From Rhodospirillaceae bacterium (lineage in GTDB: Bacteria; Pseudomonadota; Alphaproteobacteria; MPNO01; UBA2964): 15,186 bases of DNA. How positions within the stretch are numbered: position 1 is the stretch's first letter; the number at the start of each line of letters is the position of its first letter. The stretch is from the NCBI GenBank assembly GCA_018660305.1, contig JABJKO010000012.1:1-15186 (forward strand). The letters are read 5' to 3'. Below the pieces are notes generated by a model. The model was not told the origin of the DNA, ran no database searches, and saw only the letters and a list, made by a program, of their open reading frames with translations. The translations under genes were made by a program, and so were the position numbers. Below, piece after piece: positions 7,367 through 13,261 of this stretch.

Positions 7367-8200
7367 ATGTCTGTCTCCTTTGAGATCGAACCCATTGGCC
7401 CGACCATCGGGGCGGAGATTCATGGACTCGATCTCACGCAGCAGGTCGATCAGGAAACCGCCTCTTCCCTCAAGGGCGCGTTGATCGAGCACAAGGTGAT
7501 CTATGCGCGGGACCAGCACATTTCCCCGGCCCAGCAAGTCGCCTTCGGCCGGCTATTCGGTGAGCTCGAAGTGCATCCGTTTATGCCCGATGGTGAGTTT
7601 CCGGAAATCGTGGTGCTCGACAACCACAAGGACAATCCGGTGCTGTCCACCGATACCTGGCATTCGGACACCACGTTTCGCGATTGCCCGACCAGATATT
7701 CCATCCTGCGCTGCCTGGAACTTCCCAAGGTTGGCGGCGATACCCTGTGGGCCGATATGTGTGCCGCCTATGACGGGTTGAGTGCCCCGCTCAAGACCAT
7801 GATCCATGGGCTCACAGCAACCCATGATTTCAAGCCTTTTCGCGCGCTCTATGGTGACAGCGACCAGGATCGCGAAAAGCTGCGCAACATGGAGCAGCTT
7901 TATCCCAACCCGACCCACCCGATGGTGCGCACCAATCCGGAGAGTGGCAGGAAGGCCCTGTTCGTCAATCCGCATTTCACCCTGCGGATCAATGAGCTTA
8001 CGGAGCAGGAAAGCGACGCGTTGCTAAAGCTTCTGTTCGAACAAACCCATGTCCCCGAATACCAGTTCCGGCTGCGCTGGAAGCCCGGCACCATGGTCCT
8101 GTGGGACAACGCCTCGACCCAGCATTACGCGGCCAACGATTACTACCCCAACCGCCGGCGGATGGAACGGGTCGCGGTGATGGGCGACAAGCCGTACTGA
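7367..8200 (+). CDS. TauD/TfdA-family Fe(II)/2-oxoglutarate dioxygenase
   Basis: A 277-residue member of the TauD/TfdA family, enzymes that use 2-oxoglutarate, O2 and Fe(II) to hydroxylate a substrate carbon, often releasing sulfite (taurine) or cleaving an aryl ether (2,4-D). The iron ligands are visible: H99-x-D101 in WHSDTTF and H253 in STQHYA, with the 2-oxoglutarate-binding arginine in RRRMERV (264-268). The N-terminal IGAEIHGLDL and the FGRLFGELEVHPF stretch are also typical. ATG 7367 is preceded by AAAAGG. The stop codon lies directly against the 3' half of a tRNA, an unusual junction described separately. The substrate cannot be told from sequence; taurine-specific residues were not checked. 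No transporter or regulator sits beside it. Confidence 0.92.
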   Translation: MSVSFEIEPIGPTIGAEIHGLDLTQQVDQETASSLKGALIEHKVIYARDQHISPAQQVAFGRLFGELEVHPFMPDGEFPEIVVLDNHKDNPVLSTDTWHSDTTFRDCPTRYSILRCLELPKVGGDTLWADMCAAYDGLSAPLKTMIHGLTATHDFKPFRALYGDSDQDREKLRNMEQLYPNPTHPMVRTNPESGRKALFVNPHFTLRINELTEQESDALLKLLFEQTHVPEYQFRLRWKPGTMVLWDNASTQHYAANDYYPNRRRMERVAVMGDKPY

Positions 8201-8253
8201 CTTAAAATCGGCTGCTTAACAGGCTTGCGGGTTCGAGTCCCGCCGTCCGCACC
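8197..8253 (+). pseudogene. 3' half of a class II tRNA, probably tRNA-Leu(TAA)
   Basis: The sequence carries a canonical T arm GCGGG-TTCGAGT-CCCGC (8227-8243), a 3' acceptor strand CGTCCGC (8244-8250), discriminator A and CC; the next base is C, so no complete CCA. Upstream is a short variable arm (CTG/CAG) and an anticodon-loop-like CTTAAAA (8201-8207) that would read TAA (Leu). The 5' half (acceptor, D arm) is missing, because the end of the dioxygenase gene abuts it and overlaps the first bases. Integrases often target exactly this 3' half of tRNA genes, so it is a likely attachment-site relic. The class II type is fairly clear; leucine is less certain. Confidence 0.75.
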
Positions 8254-8254
8254 C

Positions 8255-8301
8255 TTTTTCCGGAACCGTCGCGCCAGTGGCGCGGCGTAAGTCCGGGAAA
8301 A
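8255..8301. repeat. Long imperfect palindrome after the tRNA fragment
   Basis: TTTTTCCGGA (8255-8264) pairs along all ten positions, with one G-T wobble, with TCCGGGAAAA (8292-8301). Within it CGCGCC-AGT-GGCGCG (8270-8284) forms a second perfect stem. The whole can extrude as a stable hairpin between two convergent genes. On both strands the U-rich side is 5' of the stem, so it is not a canonical intrinsic terminator, but it may still stop or stabilise transcripts. Confidence 0.7.
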
Positions 8302-8360
8302 TTCCGTCGGAGACATCTTACTAATAAGCCCGAAAATCCCCCTGTGGGATAATTTAGTTT

Positions 8361-8440
8361 CGTCTGCGTTAGCCACAACAGCGGACTCAAATCCGAATTG
8401 CCGTTCACGTCCGTTTGTAGCCAATAGGCGACATTCATAG
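8361..8440 (-). repeat. Dispersed intergenic repeat, copy A
   Basis: Read on the minus strand, this segment shares an ordered series of blocks with 12094-12176 on the plus strand: AATGTC, TTGG, a CGGA-x-GTGAAC block, then GTC/TCC-GCT and AACGC with GGAC or GAC. The copies are diverged and contain small indels. Such short intergenic repeats are often mistaken for genes in alphaproteobacterial genomes. I found the pair by eye, so the alignment is approximate. Confidence 0.4.
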
Positions 8441-8455
8441 CTTTGGAATAAGCTT

Positions 8456-9709
8456 CTAGTCGTGGACCCAGACTGAGTTGCCGCTGGTGCCGGCCAGGAG
8501 TGAGATGGTCTGACCCTCGCGGACGTCCCTCGGTTCCTTGAAACGATAGGCATGAATCGGCCAGTGCATCTGGAGCCCGTGCGGCGGGGCGTTTTCAAGG
8601 ACAATGTCGTCGGTCAGACGAATTTTCATCCAGATGGCGGTGCCGATCGCCGTGCCGTCGCGGACAACTTTGAAATCAATCGGTCTTTCCGCCGGCAGGT
8701 CTATGGCGCCGTCCAGTTCATAGCTATAGGCGGGTTGTGCGTCGGTTAGCAGGACAGGATTAAGTTTGGAGGTGAGTTCCAGCTTGACCGGCGCCAGATC
8801 GTTGAAGGGCGACAAATCGAACCCCATGACATCGGTGCCGGCGTCGACGATGGATTCAATGCCGGCGATATCGATGATTCCGGCCATGGTTGCGCCGCCC
8901 AGCGGGATCATTGGCGCGCCCGGTTTCAGAAGCTCCTGCCGAGCGTGAGCGATCGATGTCTGCACTTGTTCGCCCAGGAACGCGGCGCCGAGAATTTCGG
9001 AAATCAGAATGTCGGCCTTCTCGGGAAGATCTGTTCCCACTTTCAGGTTCCGCGAGTTTTTGTTGAGGACCGTTATGCGGTCCTGAAAGCCGTTCCGTGC
9101 GATGATTTGGCGCGCCCTTTCGGCGATCTCTGGGACATCTTCGCAGGTGGTGACGTGCCCGGCGCCGGCTTCCACTGCCAACATCGCCAGCAATCCGGTC
9201 CCGGTGCCGATTTCCAGGACCGACATGCCGTCGGTCACACGCGCCCTGATGGCGTCGCGATAGGCCTCGTTGCGCAATTGGTCATGCACCATGGGGAAAT
9301 GCCACGGCGGAACGAGGTTGCTCAACGTGGCGTAATAGAGGTACCTGATTTCAAAATCGCTGGGATTCTGCCTCATAGCCGCTTCGAGATAGGGCAGGGA
9401 AGCGGCAAACCGATTCTGAATGGCTAGAAGCATCCCGAGATTGTAGTTGGCGCTGGAGAGATCGGGCTTCCGCTCTATCGCTTTTTTGAAGGCGTTGACG
9501 GCGTCACCAATGCGGCCCAATTGGTTGTATATGGCACCCAAATCGTTGTGAATGAGTGCGTCACCCGGGGCCAGCCCGGCGGCGTACTCCAAGGCACGCA
9601 GCGCCTCGTCATGATGCCCGGAAGAAAACAGAGCGCGCCCCAGTTCCCGATGAATTTGCGCATCCTGGGGGTTTTGATGGGCCGCTTGTTTGAGAGCATC
9701 AATACTCAT
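8456..9709 (-). CDS. TPR protein with PRMT-like arginine methyltransferase domain
   Basis: A 417-residue protein with three TPR units (about 17-119) fused to a class I S-adenosylmethionine methyltransferase. The second part resembles protein arginine methyltransferases of the PRMT7/PRMT9 type. Motif I is VLEIGTGTGLLAMLA (164-178) and the ribose-binding acid is E190. The loop SEILGAAFLGE places two glutamates, E238 and E247, nine residues apart, as in the PRMT double-E loop. MHWPIHAYRF near 381-390 stands where PRMTs have their THW loop, followed by a beta-rich C terminus. HFPMVHDQLRNEAYRDAI before motif I matches the PRMT entry helix. Function as protein methylation is inferred, and the substrate is unknown. 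No Shine-Dalgarno is visible before ATG 9709. It is convergent with the dioxygenase gene and separated by 278 bases from the next GST gene on the same strand. Confidence 0.85.
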   Translation of the reverse strand: MSIDALKQAAHQNPQDAQIHRELGRALFSSGHHDEALRALEYAAGLAPGDALIHNDLGAIYNQLGRIGDAVNAFKKAIERKPDLSSANYNLGMLLAIQNRFAASLPYLEAAMRQNPSDFEIRYLYYATLSNLVPPWHFPMVHDQLRNEAYRDAIRARVTDGMSVLEIGTGTGLLAMLAVEAGAGHVTTCEDVPEIAERARQIIARNGFQDRITVLNKNSRNLKVGTDLPEKADILISEILGAAFLGEQVQTSIAHARQELLKPGAPMIPLGGATMAGIIDIAGIESIVDAGTDVMGFDLSPFNDLAPVKLELTSKLNPVLLTDAQPAYSYELDGAIDLPAERPIDFKVVRDGTAIGTAIWMKIRLTDDIVLENAPPHGLQMHWPIHAYRFKEPRDVREGQTISLLAGTSGNSVWVHD

Positions 9710-9987
9710 TAATCGAACAGTCGGAAACTCGCCGGAATTATAATCAGTAAGGATATTCTTGGATCAGAATCGGGCACAAAGCAATGGCCTCAATGGACCG
9801 CGACAAAGCGCATCGCCGCTGCACTGCAGTGGACAGGTTCTTCTGCGATGCTGGGCGTTATTAGTGAAATTCCGTGCATCCATAGGGAGCGCGGTTGCGC
9901 TCCATACCTTGGGTTTCCTGCAACGGCAGGGTCGATTGTTCCCGAACGTCAATCAAGTCGGAAAGGGGAGCCACCGGGGATTGCGTG

Positions 9988-10785
9988 TCAAACCGCTTTT
10001 CTGATCATCTCTTCGACTTCTGGCCAGGCTTCATCGCCCTTTTCGGCCATCAGCGCCAAATAACCCTCATCGAGCCAATCGGTAATCCCGGCTGTGTAGC
10101 TTGGGCGCGCCTTGATGCGGTTGTACCAGTCAGTGAGCCGGGGCTTGTCGCTGATGAAACCGAGAACATGCAGATGATCGAGCCGGGTCAGATATGGCGT
10201 ATAGGCGGCATCAGTGATGGTATAGGCGTCACCGACAAGCCAGTCATGGTGGTTCAGCGCCGCTTCCATATCGTTCAGGAGGCCGATCCACATGGTAACG
10301 GCAAGGCCGAATTCCCGCGCGGCGGTGCCATTATAGATCACGTCGCGACGCCGCTCGCGCTTGACCGGATCGGGAACTTTTTCGATCAACTCGCCGCATT
10401 CGGGTTCCCCTTTGGCGAGATACTGGTGCCGGAAAGCGATCCCCATGCTCAGCGTCGCCGTGGCGATATCATGATGGCCTTCTGCCAGACGCTGGTTCCA
10501 CAACCGGACCTGCGCCTTGCCAAAGTGGTCGGCTGGCCGCAGCGGCGGATCGGGATAAGCGTCATCGAGATACTCAAGAATCACGTTGGATTCGCATATC
10601 ACCAGATCGCCATCGATCAGGGTTGGGACGACCCCCTTCGGATTGAGTTTGAGATAATCCGGTTCCTGCTGGTCGCCGGCCCGCAGATTGAGGTGGTGGC
10701 TTTTCCACTCCAGACCCTTCTCGGCCAGGGCGACGCGCACTTTCTGGGCACAGGACGACATGGTGTTGTGATAGAGCTCAAGCAT
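9988..10785 (-). CDS. Glutathione S-transferase family protein, LigF-like
   Basis: A 265-residue cytosolic GST. The thioredoxin-fold N domain shows MLELYHNTMSSCAQKVRVAL, with Ser/Cys at the catalytic turn (10-12), NPKGVVPTL with the cis-proline P54, and the glutathione-binding E65-S66 pair in CESNVILEYLDDAYPDPPL. The C-terminal helical domain has LVGDAYTITDAAYTPYLTRL. The insertion around EKVPDPVKRERRRDVIYNG recalls the beta-etherase LigF and fungal FuA-type GSTs, some of which cleave beta-aryl ethers of lignin dimers. I place the start at ATG 10785, because AAAGG lies about eight bases upstream; an in-frame GTG three codons earlier is the alternative. It is divergent from the Rieske gene and shares its control region. 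The exact substrate is unproven. Confidence 0.92.
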   Translation of the reverse strand: MLELYHNTMSSCAQKVRVALAEKGLEWKSHHLNLRAGDQQEPDYLKLNPKGVVPTLIDGDLVICESNVILEYLDDAYPDPPLRPADHFGKAQVRLWNQRLAEGHHDIATATLSMGIAFRHQYLAKGEPECGELIEKVPDPVKRERRRDVIYNGTAAREFGLAVTMWIGLLNDMEAALNHHDWLVGDAYTITDAAYTPYLTRLDHLHVLGFISDKPRLTDWYNRIKARPSYTAGITDWLDEGYLALMAEKGDEAWPEVEEMIRKAV

Positions 10786-10817
10786 GGCCGCCACCTTTCA
10801 CAGTGAGTGTTATTCTT

Positions 10818-10850
10818 GAGGGTCCCTCGTAAGGCACGATAATCCTTATC
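10818..10850. promoter_or_regulatory. Two adjacent palindromes, candidate operators
   Basis: GAGGG-T-CCCTC (10818-10828) and GATAA-TCC-TTATC (10838-10850) are both perfect palindromes of 11 and 13 bases with centres about 21 bases apart, that is, two helical turns. They lie 33-65 bases upstream of the GST start codon and may repress or activate it. Confidence 0.35.
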
Positions 10851-10902
10851 ATGCGAAACGGTAAATGGAACCAGCCCGAACAGCAACTGCGCAGGAGTTA
10901 CT

Positions 10903-10930
10903 CCCGCGTTGATATCCCCGCGTTGATATC
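10903..10930 (+). repeat. Tandem 14-base direct repeat
   Basis: CCCGCGTTGATATC occurs twice with no gap (10903-10916 and 10917-10930), identical in all 14 positions. It ends 60 bases before the ATG of the Rieske gene. It may be an activator site or a recent slippage duplication. Confidence 0.85.
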
Positions 10931-10990
10931 AAGGGACAATCATGATGAGATCGCAACAGTTTGATCCCCAACTGGCCGGAGACCGTAGTG

Positions 10991-11998
10991 ATGTTTCCAA
11001 ACGATGTTTGGTATTGCGCCGCCCTTAGCTCGGAGGTCTCAACTCAGCCTTTCGAGCGCATTATCTGTAATGAGCCCATTGTCCTGTTTCGAACCGTTAC
11101 GTCCGGATTTCTGGTTGCTCTTGAAAACCGCTGTCCACACCGTCAGGCACCGCTGTCCATGGGCAAGGTCGTGGGCGACGAGATCATGTGCATCTATCAC
11201 GGCTGGACGATGGATGGCAGCGGTCGTTGTACCCACGTACCACATCAGGACACACAATCGGAAAACGCCCGGGTGAAAAACTACCCGCTTGCCGAAGAGG
11301 GAGGCTTCGTATGGATATGGATGGGCGATCCTGCCAAGGCGGACCAAAATCTGATACCGCCGATGCCGTGGCTGGAGTCCGATGATCATTCCGCGGTTCT
11401 GTCTCGCTTTTACGTTAAGGCGAACTATCAGCTGATGGCGGATAATTTGCTCGACGTATCGCATTCGGATTTCCTTCATGCCGCGAGCTTCGGCTCGCAG
11501 GCCGGCAAGAAGGGGGAGACCGATGAAATTCAGCAGGAAATGGAAACCTGGAATGAGGGCGACACCGTTCGCTGCATCCGCACGCTTAGGAACGTAAATC
11601 TGAGCCCGATGGCCGCTGCTTGGGGCGGGTTCACCCAGAGGGTGACCCGCACCCACCGTCAGAAATGGACGCCGCCCAACACCGTCAATATCGAACTCGT
11701 GATGGAAAATAATGAGAACAGAATCACCATCAATCATGATCACATCATGACGCCCGAAACCGAAACCACCTGCCACTACCATTTCGGATGGACCCGGGAT
11801 TATGCGCTTGAAAGCGGCTATCCCAGTGATGAAGACGTGCGTCGCGAGCAGGAAACGGTCATCGGGGAGGAAGACATCCCCATGGTCGAGGCGCAGCAGC
11901 ACAACAAGTTGCGGTTTGGCGATCCCATCGATATCCCCGGCCGTGCCGACAAGTTTCTGATCGCGGTTCACAAACGGATTGCTGAGATGGTTGATTAG
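10991..11998 (+). CDS. Rieske non-heme iron oxygenase, VanA-like
   Basis: A 335-residue oxygenase component of the Rieske family, whose VanA-like members O-demethylate methoxylated aromatics using electrons from a separate reductase. The [2Fe-2S] ligands are C48-P-H50 and C67-x2-H70 (CPHRQAP and CIYHGW, 17 residues between the pairs). The catalytic-iron motif D155-x2-H158-x4-H163 (NLLDVSHSDFLH) is intact, with the bridging aspartate. The opening MFPNDVWYCAALSSEV is typical of VanA-like proteins. An in-frame TTG at 10961 would add ten residues, but ATG 10991 with GGAG upstream fits the family start. No ferredoxin or reductase gene is next to it, so electrons must come from elsewhere. It is divergent from one LigF-like GST and convergent with another. 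The substrate is unknown. Confidence 0.93.
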   Translation: MFPNDVWYCAALSSEVSTQPFERIICNEPIVLFRTVTSGFLVALENRCPHRQAPLSMGKVVGDEIMCIYHGWTMDGSGRCTHVPHQDTQSENARVKNYPLAEEGGFVWIWMGDPAKADQNLIPPMPWLESDDHSAVLSRFYVKANYQLMADNLLDVSHSDFLHAASFGSQAGKKGETDEIQQEMETWNEGDTVRCIRTLRNVNLSPMAAAWGGFTQRVTRTHRQKWTPPNTVNIELVMENNENRITINHDHIMTPETETTCHYHFGWTRDYALESGYPSDEDVRREQETVIGEEDIPMVEAQQHNKLRFGDPIDIPGRADKFLIAVHKRIAEMVD

Positions 11999-12026
11999 GT
12001 CGAGTTCGGCTCCAAGTCATTCAGCG

Positions 12027-12051
12027 AATTATCCAGGAGTTCTGAATAATT
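12027..12051 (+). terminator. AT-rich hairpin downstream of the Rieske gene
   Basis: AATTAT pairs with ATAATT and, after one mismatch, CAG pairs with CTG around the loop GAGTT. It begins 28 bases after the Rieske stop codon. The stem is AU-rich and only TT follows, so it would be a weak terminator at best. Confidence 0.3.
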
Positions 12052-12093
12052 TGGAATCCCGAACCGGCATGATGCCTGATAATGGTCATCCGC

Positions 12094-12176
12094 CATACTG
12101 ATGCTAATGTCCGACTTGGGTCAAAAGCGGAAGTGAACCAGCGGTGTTTTGACGTCTGCTCATCACTCAACGCCGG
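12094..12176 (+). repeat. Dispersed intergenic repeat, copy B
   Basis: The plus strand shares spaced blocks with the minus strand of 8361-8440: AATGTCC, TTGGGTCAAAAGCGGAAGTG, then GTCTGCT and CAACGCCGGAC. The frame across it (RLGSKAEV) is of the sort often over-called as a protein in alphaproteobacterial intergenic repeats, and I do not call a gene. It fills much of the 295-base gap between the Rieske gene and the second GST gene. Confidence 0.4.
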
Positions 12177-12293
12177 ACATAAAGCGAGTAAAAGCAGACC
12201 TGGCGGTCAAATTGGTTGCGACTTGATGGATAGGGCTCTAGGCGCTGGATCGTTGTTCGCGGGACGCTCCCTGCCTCCCCGCGTGCATCAAGA

Positions 12294-13112
12294 TCAGCTG
12301 TTCCAGCTGCCGTCCCGCAGGCTGCCCAGAAGCCCGGTGATGTCATCGGTTAATTTCGGCCCGTGCGCGTGCATCTCGGCGATTTCGGCGTCGGTGACCA
12401 GATCGGCGAGGCCGCGCTGGTAGCTCGGCCATTCCTTCGCCATCGCCCACCAGTCGCGGACGCGCGGACGGTCTGTGAGCCAGATATCGATCAGGCCGAG
12501 ATAGTCGAGCCGGGCGGTGAACGGCATCAGGGCGATGTCGGCGAGGGTCGGATTGTCGCCGAGGATCCACGGCCCACCCTCGGCCAGGGTTTCCTCGAGG
12601 AGTTTGAACGCCTTTTCGTAGACGTAGATAGCGTGCAGCACATAGGGCGAGTGGATTCCGTGCTCAAGGGTTGATTTCATGCGGTCGCGGCGGCGCGGGT
12701 CGCCGATGTTCCGGAACCGGGCCTGGCGTATTTCCTCCGGCGCGTTTTTCATGCGCTCGCGGAACATGGCCGAAAAGCTGATCGCGGCGACGCCTTCGAA
12801 CAGTCCCTCGTCAACCAGCTTGCTCCAGAACTGCATGCGGCTGCGCAGCAAGGGGTCGGAGGGCGCCAGCGGCGGATCGGGAAAAACACTGTCGATATAT
12901 TCGCAGATCAGGGTGGATTCGGTGACCGCCCGGCCGTCATGGACAAGGGTCGGCACCACACCCTTGGGGTTCATCTTGAGGTAATTGGGGTCGTACTGCT
13001 CGCCCTTGAACAAATCGACCGAGACTGCTTCCCAGTCCTGCCCCTTTTCACAGAGCGTGATGCGGACCTTCTGACAGCACACTGAGTTGCCGAAGTCATA
13101 AAGAGTGAGAAT
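12294..13112 (-). CDS. LigF-like glutathione S-transferase with unclear start codon
   Basis: A cytosolic GST whose body resembles the beta-etherase LigF: NPKGVVPTLVHDGRAVTEST, ICEYIDSVFPDPPL, a helical domain with FWSKLVDEG, and WILGDNPTLADIALMPFTARL. The fold should begin with the strand ILTLYDFGNSVCCQKVRITL, and that strand is encoded, but no ATG, GTG or TTG precedes it. The first conventional start, GTG 13082, would remove the first beta strand. I extend to an in-frame ATT at 13112 because a strong AGGGAGG (13120-13126) lies seven bases upstream. The codons just before it read GGC-AGT-GAC where relatives would have M-S-D. So this is an ATT start, a mutated start or a sequence error. It is convergent with the Rieske gene. 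Family certain, exact substrate not. Confidence 0.85.
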   Translation of the reverse strand: MLTLYDFGNSVCCQKVRITLCEKGQDWEAVSVDLFKGEQYDPNYLKMNPKGVVPTLVHDGRAVTESTLICEYIDSVFPDPPLAPSDPLLRSRMQFWSKLVDEGLFEGVAAISFSAMFRERMKNAPEEIRQARFRNIGDPRRRDRMKSTLEHGIHSPYVLHAIYVYEKAFKLLEETLAEGGPWILGDNPTLADIALMPFTARLDYLGLIDIWLTDRPRVRDWWAMAKEWPSYQRGLADLVTDAEIAEMHAHGPKLTDDITGLLGSLRDGSWNS

Positions 13113-13182
13113 GTCACTGCCTCCCTGATCCCGAACCGGAAAATTTATACCAAGATTTCCCGCCTGGAGCTACCGGCCCCCC

Positions 13183-13228
13183 CGACCCCGATGCCCCCAA
13201 GGCGGCGTTTGCCGGGGCGAAGGCATAG
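13183..13228 (+). repeat. tsaD 3'-end repeat, copy 3
   Basis: It matches the last 46 bases of tsaD at 43 positions. In the tsaD frame it still encodes [14 protein letters not shown] and a stop, and all three differences are silent (GAC/GAT, GCT/GCA, TAA/TAG). It is joined to no upstream tsaD sequence beyond a short GC-rich stretch. It therefore looks like the tail of another tsaD allele left at the far edge of the accessory block. Confidence 0.85.
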
Positions 13229-13261
13229 GGGGGTGATGAGGGAAAGAAGGTCCCAGCCCGG

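Larger units (their letters stand above)
10786..10990. promoter_or_regulatory. Divergent GST/Rieske control region
   Basis: This 205-base gap separates the GST and Rieske genes, which point away from each other. It holds three ordered elements: the palindrome GAGGG-T-CCCTC (10818-10828), the palindrome GATAA-TCC-TTATC (10838-10850), and two adjacent perfect copies of a 14-base repeat (10903-10930). Such symmetry is what a transcription factor site looks like, but no regulator gene is in the window and no family can be assigned. Confidence 0.5.

Noticed and set aside
8158..8253. Complete tRNA using GCGGATG at 8158-8164 as the 5' acceptor strand
   Set aside because: It pairs with CGTCCGC, but there would be 31 bases where about 20 belong and no D arm forms. 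The bases encode the conserved RRM of the dioxygenase, so the pairing is coincidental.
8143..8604. Minus-strand frame of 153 codons across the dioxygenase end and tRNA fragment
   Set aside because: The GADGGTRTRKP segment is the usual mistranslation of a tRNA 3' end, and both sides overlap real genes or repeats.
9822..9831. CACTGCAGTG palindrome in the PRMT/GST spacer
   Set aside because: A 10-base perfect palindrome is expected by chance in a window of this size, and nothing nearby supports a role.
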